Of a stretch of 64,000 nt of DNA, positions 16,705 through 24,334 are shown in pieces. Numbering within the stretch: position 1 is the stretch's first letter; the number at the start of each line of letters is the position of its first letter. Below the pieces are notes generated by a model, which saw nothing but the letters and a program-made list of their open reading frames with translations, had not been told where the DNA came from and made no database searches. Location: contig CAJXLB010000002.1 of the NCBI GenBank assembly GCA_913055905.1, positions 186,001 through 250,000 of the forward strand, written 5' to 3'. Source of the stretch: an uncultured Winogradskyella sp. (lineage in GTDB: Bacteria; Bacteroidota; Bacteroidia; Flavobacteriales; Flavobacteriaceae). A program made the translations under genes and the position numbers.

Positions 16705-17351
16705 TTTTTATAATAGTTTTTTATTACCGAACGTCTTCCTATGGTTTTGGTAATAATATCTTTTTCAAGATTCCATCCTCGGGCAGGAGAGTACTCCCTG
16801 CCGTACCATATAATTTGAAGGTGTAGTTCATTCCAAAGTTCTTTTGGAAATAAGCGCTTTGCATCCTTTTCTGTTTGGACTACATTTTTTCCTGTACTAA
16901 ATCCCCATCTATACATCAAACGGTGTATATGTGTATCAACTGGAAATGCTGGAATACCAAAGGCTTGTGACAGCACTACCGCAGCTGTTTTATGCCCAAC
17001 TGCTGGCAAGGCTTCCAATTCTTCATAGGTTTTGGGTACTTTTCCACCATGCTGCTCTATGATTATCTTGGATAATCCGAAGATTCCCTTGCTTTTCATC
17101 GGCGATAAGCCAACGGGCTTTATAATTTCTCTTATTTCTTCAACGCTCAGTTTTACCATATCATAAGGATTATCCGCTCTTTCAAAAAGAAGAGGTGTAA
17201 TTTGGTTAACGCGAACATCTGTACTTTGTGCAGATAGCAACACGGCAATAAGAAGTGTATAGGGGTCTTTATGGTCTAAAGGAATTGGGATTTCAGGATA
17301 TATTTTGTTCAATGTGTTTATCGCAAAATTCACCTTCTCTTGTTTTTTCAT
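16692..17351 (-). CDS. nth: Endonuclease III homologue lacking the Fe-S cluster cysteines
   Basis: A 219-residue base-excision DNA glycosylase/AP lyase. The helix-hairpin-helix LPAVGHKTAAVV supplies the catalytic lysine (residue 121), and PVDTHIHR supplies the aspartate (residue 139). The C-terminal region that normally carries four cysteines binding a [4Fe-4S] cluster reads WYGREYSPARGWNLEKDI followed by ITKTIGRR, with no cysteine at all; I re-translated this from the DNA. The enzyme should retain lyase chemistry, since cluster-free relatives exist, but lacks the redox cofactor. Divergent from the glycosyltransferase gene at 17473. Confidence 0.92.
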   Translation of the reverse strand: MKKQEKVNFAINTLNKIYPEIPIPLDHKDPYTLLIAVLLSAQSTDVRVNQITPLLFERADNPYDMVKLSVEEIREIIKPVGLSPMKSKGIFGLSKIIIEQHGGKVPKTYEELEALPAVGHKTAAVVLSQAFGIPAFPVDTHIHRLMYRWGFSTGKNVVQTEKDAKRLFPKELWNELHLQIIWYGREYSPARGWNLEKDIITKTIGRRSVIKNYYKNKKS

Positions 17352-17472
17352 CCTTAAAATTTGAGTTTAGTTTAAACTAATTTTTTAACCGTTCAACAAA
17401 TAAAAAAATAACCAATATAAATTGATAAATAAATATTTAGCTTAGCTTTTAACAAATAATGCTACAATTTAT

Positions 17473-18585
17473 ATGAAAGTTGTATTTATAGCTAATTTAA
17501 TAAATAGCCCTGGAGGTCTACAAAGAATGATATTGTACCAGGCTAATTATTTCATTAGTAAGTTCAATTATGATGTGGATATAATCTTGTTAGATCAAAA
17601 AAGTAATGATTCAAAAACAACATATGAAGTGAATAAAAACATAAAGCTACATTATCTGGATATATATAAAGAAGGTTTTTTTAGTTATTATGAAAAGGTA
17701 AAGAAGGTCAATAGAGTTTTAGGCCAACTAAAACCTGATATTGTTGTAGTTTGTTTTGATGAAGTTTTTGGACTGTATTTGGGTCGTTTTATAAAGAAGA
17801 AATACCCTTTAATTTATCAGAGACATACAACAAACAACCTAAATTTCATATCAGATTCAAAATCAAAAAGGGGTAGTATTCTAAAGTCTTTTAAGAAATT
17901 ACTAATAGACAGGGCTGGAAGAGGGTATGATAAATTTGTGATACTTACAGAAGAGCATAAAAAAGATTGGCCTCACCTTAATAATCTTCATGTTATTAGT
18001 AATCCAATAACCATTGACACTGACTCTGATAAAGCACTACTTGAGAATAGGGTGGTAATTGCCGTTGGAAGACAGAATCCGGTTAAAGGTTATGACATGC
18101 TTTTAAAGTCTTGGCAAAGTGTAATTAAAAGACATCCCAATTGGAAATTAAAAATATATGGTAAGTTTAATAAAAAGCTCAATCTACAAAGTCAAGCTGA
18201 AAGACTTCATATTAATTCTAACGTTGAGTTTCATCAACACACTAATGATATCAAAACTACTTATTTAGATACTTCATTGTTGGTTTGCTCCTCTCGAATC
18301 GAAGGATTTCCCCTGGCAATCATAGAGGCCATGTCGCTTGGTGTGCCTTCGGTTTCTTTTGATTGTCCTTATGGCCCACGTGCGATTATTAAACATGGTG
18401 AGGATGGATTGTTAGTTGAACCAAATGACACTGAGAAACTAGCAGAGGCATTAATCACACTTATTGAAAACGAAGACTTAAGAAAGCAAATGGGGCAAAA
18501 GGCCCAAGTAAATATTCAACGTTATGCACCAGATAAAATTATGCAACAATGGAAAGCGCTATTCGAATCTGTCATTCAGGAATAA
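17473..18585 (+). CDS. Glycosyltransferase family 4 protein
   Basis: A 370-residue GT-B enzyme. The N-terminal domain begins MKVVFIANLINSPGGLQRM. The donor-binding domain includes VVIAVGRQNPVKGYDML and then SSRIEGFPLAIIEAMSLGVP near residues 275-295, the EX7E-type motif of GT4 retaining transferases. It stands alone between nth and bcp, with no other glycan gene nearby. By hand count the stretch 17521-17940 is about 28 % GC, below its neighbours, while the 3' part is nearer normal. This suggests the gene was acquired or recombined. Donor and acceptor are unknown. Confidence 0.88.
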   Translation: MKVVFIANLINSPGGLQRMILYQANYFISKFNYDVDIILLDQKSNDSKTTYEVNKNIKLHYLDIYKEGFFSYYEKVKKVNRVLGQLKPDIVVVCFDEVFGLYLGRFIKKKYPLIYQRHTTNNLNFISDSKSKRGSILKSFKKLLIDRAGRGYDKFVILTEEHKKDWPHLNNLHVISNPITIDTDSDKALLENRVVIAVGRQNPVKGYDMLLKSWQSVIKRHPNWKLKIYGKFNKKLNLQSQAERLHINSNVEFHQHTNDIKTTYLDTSLLVCSSRIEGFPLAIIEAMSLGVPSVSFDCPYGPRAIIKHGEDGLLVEPNDTEKLAEALITLIENEDLRKQMGQKAQVNIQRYAPDKIMQQWKALFESVIQE

Positions 18586-18671
18586 TTGATTTAACGAATT
18601 TATAACAGAATCTCCCTTTAGTTCCTTTAGGATTGATTGTATTTTTACGTTAATTCAAAAAAATTACGACA

Positions 18672-19124
18672 ATGACGCATTTAAAACCTGGTGATAAAGC
18701 ACCGAATTTTGAAGGAATGGACGAGCAAGGGAACAAGGTTTCCTTAGCAGATTATAAAGGAAAAAAATTAGTGGTTTTCTTTTATCCAAAGGCAAGTACT
18801 CCTGGATGTACGGCTGAAGCATGTAACCTTAATGATAACTTTGAAAGATTTCAAGCTGCGGGCTACGACATCCTTGGTGTAAGCGCAGATAGTGCTAAGA
18901 GACAATCAAATTTTAAGAATAAATACGGATTTAAATATCCTTTAATTGCAGATGAGGATAAATCCGTTATAAATGCTTTTGGTGTTTGGGGTCCTAAAAA
19001 GTTTATGGGTAAGGAATATGATGGTATTCATAGGACAACGTTTGTAATCGATGAAAACGGCGTATTGGAAGACGTGATTACTAAAGTAAAAACAAAAGCT
19101 CATACCGAACAGATTCTAGATTAA
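18672..19124 (+). CDS. bcp: Thioredoxin-dependent thiol peroxidase (Bcp/PrxQ)
   Basis: A 150-residue peroxiredoxin that reduces hydroperoxides with electrons from thioredoxin. The peroxidatic cysteine is residue 46 and the resolving cysteine residue 51, in the motif STPGCTAEACN, the spacing of the alpha2-helix Bcp/PrxQ type. FFYPKASTPG and GVSADS are standard. There is no signal peptide, so it acts in the cytosol. It ends at a bidirectional terminator. Confidence 0.95.
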   Translation: MTHLKPGDKAPNFEGMDEQGNKVSLADYKGKKLVVFFYPKASTPGCTAEACNLNDNFERFQAAGYDILGVSADSAKRQSNFKNKYGFKYPLIADEDKSVINAFGVWGPKKFMGKEYDGIHRTTFVIDENGVLEDVITKVKTKAHTEQILD

Positions 19125-19137
19125 GGTTTTAGGAATA

Positions 19138-19185
19138 AAAAAAGCGACCGGATATTTATTTTCTTTATTCTCTGGTCGCTTTTTT
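19138..19185. terminator. Bidirectional terminator after bcp
   Basis: Stem AAAGCGACC (19141-19149) / GGTCGCTTT (19174-19182), preceded by an A-run and followed by a T-run. It separates bcp from the convergent minus-strand gene. Confidence 0.85.
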
Positions 19186-19207
19186 ATTTGTTATAAATTC
19201 CAACAGG

Positions 19208-20656
19208 CTAATGCATAACTTCTTCTGCCTCATAGCCAAACAAACTCTTTTCTTTAATCAGTTTGGATACACCTTCAGGCAGCATTTTTTCCCAACCTTC
19301 GGTGCCTTCTGCTATCATTTTTAAGACTTCCCTCGAGAATATACGTAATATAGTGCTGTCGTAGTCTGTGATATCAACAACCTTACCATTATACTTAAAG
19401 AATTTATAGAGTTCTTTCATCCTTGGATGAACTTTAAGGTTTTCGCTTGTGGTTACCGTACCGTCACTATTTTCCATTGGGTAGAGGTAAACGCGTAAAT
19501 CCTTATAGAACAATTTACCAAAGGCTTCCAATATGCCACCACTTAAATGACGATAATATTTCTCATCAAAAATATCTACTAGGTTATTCACACCCATCGC
19601 AAGGCCCATTCTACTTTTGGTATACTGGGAGAAATATTCAACCAATTTATAGTATTCCTGAAAGTTTGATATGAGTACGGTTTGCCCTAACGAACACAAT
19701 AATCGTGCTCTGTCCATAAAATCTTGTTCGTCAATTTCACCTTCCGCTCTTAAGTTGGATAAGGTAATTTCAAAAATTACCTGTGTCTTATCCTTACTCA
19801 CTTTATTCTCTTTGATAAACATTTCATATGATTTTTCAAACATATCCATGTTTACCTTGGTCACAGGTCTAAAGCTTCCTCTAAGTGCCAAAATATTTTT
19901 CTTATACAACACTGCAGCTGGTAGTACGTTGTTGCCATCTGGAGCAAACATAACGGCATCGGTCATACCATTTTTCACAAGCTGTAAGCTCATTAACCTA
20001 TTGTCTATGTTCTTGTATACAGGTCCTGAAAAATTGATGGTATCAATTTCTAGCTGATCTTTATCTAGATGATCATAGAGATAGCGTAGCAGTTTCCTAG
20101 GCTGATTATACTTGTAAAAAGCACCGTATATAAGGTTAGTTCCTAATTTACCTAGAGTTTCCTGCTGTAAGCGCGCATCGTTTTCCTTGAACCTAATATG
20201 GAGTACGATATCATTGTACTCTTGGTCTGGTGCCACTTGGTACTTTATACCTACCCAACCGTGGCCTTTATATTTTTTTGCAAAATCTATGGTTGCTACT
20301 GTATTGGCATAAGCAAAGAATATTTTGTTAGGATGTTTTTCCCTAACTATCCTTTGTTCAATCAGGTTAACCTCGTGGTTGAGCATTTTTCTAAGACGTG
20401 CTTCAGTTACATAGCGCCTATCATCTTCAATACCATAAATGGCATCACTAAAATCCTTGTCATAAGCAGACATGGTTTTAGCGATGGTTCCCGACGCACC
20501 TCCTGCACGGAAAAACTGTCGCACGGTTTCCTGTCCTGCACCAATTTCGGCAAAAGTACCGTAGATATCCTTGTTGAGGTTAATGCGAAGTGCTTTGTCT
20601 TTAAGCGAAGGAATATTTTCAAATTTAGAATCGCCTTTATAGGTGATTTCTTCCAT
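19208..20656 (-). CDS. Conserved protein of unknown function, often labelled nicotinate-nucleotide adenylyltransferase
   Basis: A 482-residue soluble protein conserved in Bacteroidota. Characteristic stretches are LRINLNKDIYGTFAEIGAGQ, FFRAGGASGTIAKTMSAYDK, FFAYANTVATIDF and KYKGHGWVGIKYQ. Database entries often carry a NadD-type name, but the nucleotidyltransferase (H/T)xGH signature and an ISSTxxR-like motif are absent, so I do not accept that function. No membrane segment or signal peptide is visible. It has a complete promoter and diverges from an MBL hydrolase gene 90 bases away. The role is unknown. Confidence 0.8.
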   Translation of the reverse strand: MEEITYKGDSKFENIPSLKDKALRINLNKDIYGTFAEIGAGQETVRQFFRAGGASGTIAKTMSAYDKDFSDAIYGIEDDRRYVTEARLRKMLNHEVNLIEQRIVREKHPNKIFFAYANTVATIDFAKKYKGHGWVGIKYQVAPDQEYNDIVLHIRFKENDARLQQETLGKLGTNLIYGAFYKYNQPRKLLRYLYDHLDKDQLEIDTINFSGPVYKNIDNRLMSLQLVKNGMTDAVMFAPDGNNVLPAAVLYKKNILALRGSFRPVTKVNMDMFEKSYEMFIKENKVSKDKTQVIFEITLSNLRAEGEIDEQDFMDRARLLCSLGQTVLISNFQEYYKLVEYFSQYTKSRMGLAMGVNNLVDIFDEKYYRHLSGGILEAFGKLFYKDLRVYLYPMENSDGTVTTSENLKVHPRMKELYKFFKYNGKVVDITDYDSTILRIFSREVLKMIAEGTEGWEKMLPEGVSKLIKEKSLFGYEAEEVMH

Positions 20657-20681
20657 AGTATTCGGGATTACAAGTCTTTAG

Positions 20682-20711
20682 CAAAGGTAGTTAAATACAG
20701 ATGTAAACAAA
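20682..20711 (-). promoter_or_regulatory. Complete Bacteroidota promoter (minus strand) for the 482-residue protein gene
   Basis: Reading leftward: TTTG at 20711-20708, an 18-base spacer and TACCTTTG at 20689-20682. It gives a leader of about 20 bases before the ATG. Confidence 0.6.
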
Positions 20712-20721
20712 AAAATAAGCG

Positions 20722-20729
20722 TATTTTTG
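20722..20729 (+). promoter_or_regulatory. -7 promoter element (TATTTTTG) for the MBL hydrolase gene
   Basis: Exact TAnnTTTG match, 17 bases before the TTG start at 20747. It rules out the much longer frame that runs upstream antisense to the neighbouring gene. Confidence 0.55.
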
Positions 20730-20746
20730 TCATAAATTTAAGACAC

Positions 20747-21508
20747 TTGAAGGTAACGTTTTTAGGAACAGGAACATCGCAAGGAATACCTATCATAGGG
20801 AGTACGCATCCTGTTTGTTTAAGCGATAATCCTAAGGATAAAAGATTGCGCGTGTCTATTTTGGTGGAGTGGGACGACTATACCTTCGTCGTAGATTGCG
20901 GACCTGATTTTAGACAGCAAATGCTCAACGCTAAAGTCTCAAAAATTGATGGAATCTTATTTACGCACGAGCACGCAGATCATACTATGGGACTGGATGA
21001 TATCCGTCCCTTTTTCTTTAGGCAGGGCGATATTCCATTATATGCACACAAGCGCGTTTTTAAAGCGCTGGAAAAAAGATTTGATTACATCTTCACCACA
21101 AAGGAAAAGTATCCTGGTGTTCCTAGTGTAAGGAAAATAACAATCAAAAATGAACCATTCAGTATTGGAGGAATAGATGTGGTTCCTATAGATGGACTTC
21201 ATTATAAGCTTCAGGTTTTTGGTTTTAGGTTTAATAAGTTTGCTTACCTCACGGATATGAAAACCATTTCAAAAGAAGAAATCCAAAAACTGGTAGGAGT
21301 TGATGTTCTTGTGGTTAATGCTTTACGGCAAGAACCGCACATGTCTCATTTTAATTTAGAAGAAGCCTTGGAGTTTATAGAAAAAGTACGTCCCTCACGT
21401 GCCTATTTGACGCATATTAGCCATCACATGGGATTTCATAATGAGGTTCAAAGTAAATTACCGGCAAACGTATATTTAGCTTATGACAACCTAACCATAA
21501 ATATTTAG
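20747..21508 (+). CDS. MBL-fold metallo-hydrolase (PhnP-like)
   Basis: A 253-residue metallo-beta-lactamase fold hydrolase of the group that includes phosphoribosyl cyclic phosphodiesterase. The metal-binding motif HEHADH is at residues 74-79. Further ligands are VVDCGPDFR, the aspartate in AYLTDMK and the histidine in LTHISHHMGFH. The N-terminus KVTFLGTGTSQGIPIIG starts strand one of the fold, so translation begins at a TTG (20747), since no ATG or GTG is available after the promoter. It is translated together with the next gene, which starts 2 bases later. The substrate is uncertain. Confidence 0.88.
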   Translation: MKVTFLGTGTSQGIPIIGSTHPVCLSDNPKDKRLRVSILVEWDDYTFVVDCGPDFRQQMLNAKVSKIDGILFTHEHADHTMGLDDIRPFFFRQGDIPLYAHKRVFKALEKRFDYIFTTKEKYPGVPSVRKITIKNEPFSIGGIDVVPIDGLHYKLQVFGFRFNKFAYLTDMKTISKEEIQKLVGVDVLVVNALRQEPHMSHFNLEEALEFIEKVRPSRAYLTHISHHMGFHNEVQSKLPANVYLAYDNLTINI

Positions 21509-21510
21509 TT

Positions 21511-22014
21511 ATGAAGAGCAGAATTTTTATGTACCTATTTATCTTTTCGGTCTTAGTTATCATTTTTCAGTATGTGAATTCTAAGAACATTATCGATAAA
21601 TATGAAAAGGACATTTCTTCGTATCAAGATGAGCTCGCTGAAAATGCCAAAACCATTGAGGTCTTAGAAGAAGAGAATTTTGAACTCAATTATTTTAATA
21701 TCGATAGAAATCAGGAGGCCATAGATTATTTTGAATCGCAGGGCTATGACACCGATGAGCTCATACCAGCTATTAAAGAAGGGCTTTATGATATGAACGA
21801 TTACGAAGGCGATGAGCATCCCATAGTGCCTTTTGTTTCACTTACTGGAAACAAACTAATCATCAATAAGGTTCGCATACTCAATCACAAATGGATAGTG
21901 GCCAATTTCACGGATGGAGAATATTGGGGCGAAATATTTTTAACTTATGAAGTCGATGACGGTGGTGTCGCCAAATTCGATTTGTCCGAATATTTTATGT
22001 ATCCTAAACTTTAA
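21511..22014 (+). CDS. Membrane-anchored coiled-coil protein of unknown function
   Basis: A 167-residue protein with an N-terminal hydrophobic anchor (IFMYLFIFSVLVIIFQYV). A short coiled coil follows (residues about 25-57, Glu/Lys/Asp/Leu-rich). The globular C-terminal domain is acidic and contains NKVRILNHKWIVANFTDGEYWGE. It probably faces the periplasm. It is coupled to the MBL hydrolase gene (2-base gap). Homologues are sometimes labelled hydrolase, probably by transfer from the neighbour; no catalytic motif is visible. Confidence 0.7.
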   Translation: MKSRIFMYLFIFSVLVIIFQYVNSKNIIDKYEKDISSYQDELAENAKTIEVLEEENFELNYFNIDRNQEAIDYFESQGYDTDELIPAIKEGLYDMNDYEGDEHPIVPFVSLTGNKLIINKVRILNHKWIVANFTDGEYWGEIFLTYEVDDGGVAKFDLSEYFMYPKL

Positions 22015-22094
22015 GGCCACTTAAGCTTTGATTTTTTTAAGATTGAAAAATTCTCTGTTGCAATTTACTCTATAAAAACAATTTGAGTTTTTGA

Positions 22095-22742
22095 TTAAAT
22101 ATGCTTTTCTAACCACCGTTTAAAGTCAAAGAAATTTTGAGGCGCTACACCATGGCCAACAGGATATTCGGAATAGACGTGTTTAATTTGATGTGCCTTT
22201 AAAAATTCAGGAGCTTTTCTGGCCCAGTCCACTGGAATCACTTGGTCTGCACTTCCATGCGAACAGTAAAAATTCAAATGTCGCACCGCCTCCTCATTAA
22301 TATTTTTAGGAATGATATCTTCATTGATATAGCCACTAAGCGCAATAACGTTTTTTACCTTTTCGGGATAATTCAAGGCTACGGCATAACTTAATATAGT
22401 ACCTTGACTAAAGCCTAGTAAAGTAACATTGTTTGCATCTACAGGATAAGTATTACAGGCATAATCAATAAACTTTGAGATTATTTTCACCGAACGCTTG
22501 GCCTGCTCATTATCGCTCCATTTGCCTTTTTCGGCATCAAAATTTATAGCATACCACGCATTACCAAAAGGATGCATTGCATATGGAGCACGTAAGGATA
22601 TTATAAATAATTCGTCTGGCAATTCCGATGCAAATGAAAACAAATCGTTCTCATCACTACCATAGCCATGTGCCATAATCAATAAAGGTGCATTGGCCTT
22701 TAAGCTAGAAGGTCTTTTGATGTAGAATAGTTTAGAAGACAT
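22095..22742 (-). CDS. Alpha/beta-hydrolase, phospholipase/carboxylesterase family
   Basis: A 215-residue cytosolic serine esterase of the Abhydrolase_2 type. The nucleophile is Ser112 in GFSQG, the acid is Asp166 in SADQVIP and the base is His197 in VGHGV. MAHGYGSDENDL supplies the oxyanion-hole segment. It is the last gene of a four-gene minus-strand operon, 7 bases after the DUF4870-like gene. The natural substrate is unknown. Confidence 0.88.
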   Translation of the reverse strand: MSSKLFYIKRPSSLKANAPLLIMAHGYGSDENDLFSFASELPDELFIISLRAPYAMHPFGNAWYAINFDAEKGKWSDNEQAKRSVKIISKFIDYACNTYPVDANNVTLLGFSQGTILSYAVALNYPEKVKNVIALSGYINEDIIPKNINEEAVRHLNFYCSHGSADQVIPVDWARKAPEFLKAHQIKHVYSEYPVGHGVAPQNFFDFKRWLEKHI

Positions 22743-22749
22743 GGTTTGC

Positions 22750-23082
22750 TTAACCTAAAGATTTAAAAATTTTTTGAAATAGGTCGCCAACAAGAGGGAC
22801 TTTATTGGCCTTACCAGAAATAGCGCCAACTATTCCATAGACAAACAAGACTGCAAATACAATCCAAAAGGAGTAGGTGAGTGTCCAATTGTCAAAACCA
22901 CTTACTACATAACCAAAAATGAAATAAAGCAGCCATAAGCCTAGACCTTGTCTTACATGAAATGCTGTGAAACTATTTCGTTTTTCTTGGTTCATGAAGA
23001 ATGCAATTAGAACTCCAATAATTGTAAGATAAGCAACAATAGCGAAGGTTTTACCTGAATTTACAGTTTCTTCATCAATCAT
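22750..23082 (-). CDS. DUF4870-like small membrane protein
   Basis: A 110-residue protein with three hydrophobic segments. The central motif EKRNSFTAFHVRQGLGLWLL is seen in DUF4870-type import-component-like proteins. The start is the ATG at 23080-23082, which overlaps the stop codon of the preceding gene in the arrangement ATGATTGA. This implies translational coupling and excludes an upstream start in the same frame. The function is unknown. Confidence 0.75.
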   Translation of the reverse strand: MIDEETVNSGKTFAIVAYLTIIGVLIAFFMNQEKRNSFTAFHVRQGLGLWLLYFIFGYVVSGFDNWTLTYSFWIVFAVLFVYGIVGAISGKANKVPLVGDLFQKIFKSLG

Positions 23083-24334
23083 TAGCAACACATATTTTGT
23101 TATTAGCAATAATACCGTACACCTTTCCCTTTAAAGTTTTTCCTAAGAATAGACTATTTTTTGATTTAGAATGGATGTTGGATTCAGAAAACTCATAACT
23201 CACTCCAGGGTTAAACAAGGTTATTTCTGCCTTTTCGCCTTCATTTATTGTGTGTGTGCCAATACCAAAGCGTTCCTTACCTTTTGTAAGCAGGTCGATG
23301 GTTTTTTTTGTGGTAAATATGTTTTGTAGGGCACCAAATGCAGATTCTAAACCAATGGTGCCATATTTGGCATAGTCGAATTCTATGTTTTTTCCTTCAA
23401 TATCAATTGGGTTATGATCAGAGGTCACCATATCTATGGTGCCATCTTTCAGTCCCTCGATTAGCGCTTCTTTATCTGTGGTTGTTCTTAAAGGTGGCAA
23501 CACCTTATAAACAGTGTTGAAATCAACTAGTTCATCATCCGTTAACAGCAGATTGTGGATAGCGACGCTACAGGAAACATCTAATTTTTTCGATTTAGCT
23601 TCTCGAATCAACTGCACTGATTTAGCCGTAGAAATGGTAGGGATGTGTAACCTGCCTTGAGTATATTCTAGTAGAAACAAATCTCTAGCAACTTGTAATT
23701 CCTCAGCTAGGGCAGGGTTTCCTTTAAGTCCTAATTTTGTGCTGTTAATATGCTCGTTGACTACTCCAAGTCCCGAAATTTTAGATTCTTGCGGAAATGA
23801 ACAGACCAAGCCACCAAAATTGCTGGCATACTGCAATGCTATTTTTAAGAGATTTGGATTTTCAATAGGATGTTGATAGTCGTAAAAAGCAATGGCACCA
23901 GCTGTGTGCATATCATACAATTCGGCTAAATCTATACCATTACCGGATTGGGTCAACGCTCCTAAAGGAAAAAGGCTCGTAGCATTATTTGAACTTTTTG
24001 TTTTGATGAATGTGATGTCAGGAGCACTATCAACTACAGGATTGGTATTAGGGTTTAGGGCTACTACCGTAAAACCCGAAAGAGCGGCCGTATGTAAACC
24101 GTTTGCTATGGTTTCGCGTTCTTCGTAGCCTGGTTCTCCAAAAGATACGCTGCTATCAAACCAACCTTGAGATACGTGAAGGTTTTCAAGGCGTATTTCT
24201 TTATGGTTGTTGGTATTATTTATACGTTTAGAGATCTTGGCAATCCGCCCTTTTTCTATTAAGATATCAACTTTTTCATTGTGAAAATCACTTTTAGAAT
24301 CGACGATGGTGGCAGATTTTATCAGTGCGTTCAT
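23075..24334 (-). CDS. Dihydroorotase-like pseudoenzyme lacking metal ligands
   Basis: A 419-residue protein of the class I dihydroorotase/amidohydrolase fold, with NPNTNPVVD, ALTQSG and VTSDHNPI in family order. The metal-binding HxH of active enzymes is Ser62-Val63-Ser64 (GWFDSSVSFGEPG). The bridging lysine region reads AGAIAFYDY. The HAED region reads CSFPQE. The fourth histidine is Thr233 in LHIPTIST. Only the aspartate/histidine pair in SDHNP (306-307) remains. The segment around residue 62 was re-translated from the DNA. It cannot be an active pyrimidine enzyme in the usual way. It overlaps the BatA-like gene by 4 bases. A structural or regulatory role, as for the inactive DHOase partners of aspartate transcarbamoylase, is possible. 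Confidence 0.9.
   Translation of the reverse strand: MNALIKSATIVDSKSDFHNEKVDILIEKGRIAKISKRINNTNNHKEIRLENLHVSQGWFDSSVSFGEPGYEERETIANGLHTAALSGFTVVALNPNTNPVVDSAPDITFIKTKSSNNATSLFPLGALTQSGNGIDLAELYDMHTAGAIAFYDYQHPIENPNLLKIALQYASNFGGLVCSFPQESKISGLGVVNEHINSTKLGLKGNPALAEELQVARDLFLLEYTQGRLHIPTISTAKSVQLIREAKSKKLDVSCSVAIHNLLLTDDELVDFNTVYKVLPPLRTTTDKEALIEGLKDGTIDMVTSDHNPIDIEGKNIEFDYAKYGTIGLESAFGALQNIFTTKKTIDLLTKGKERFGIGTHTINEGEKAEITLFNPGVSYEFSESNIHSKSKNSLFLGKTLKGKVYGIIANNKICVAND

Noticed and set aside
19208-20656. Nicotinate-nucleotide adenylyltransferase label
   Set aside because: No (H/T)xGH or ISSTxxR-like motif; the name probably spread by automatic transfer.
20198-20746. Long open frame upstream of the MBL hydrolase that would add 183 residues
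   Set aside because: It is antisense to the coding sequence of the 482-residue protein, lacks resemblance to the hydrolase fold, and a promoter element lies inside it. The TTG at 20747 is the proper start.
23075-24334. Naming the dihydroorotase-like gene pyrC
   Set aside because: The fold is right but nearly all metal ligands are substituted, so the active enzyme must be encoded elsewhere.
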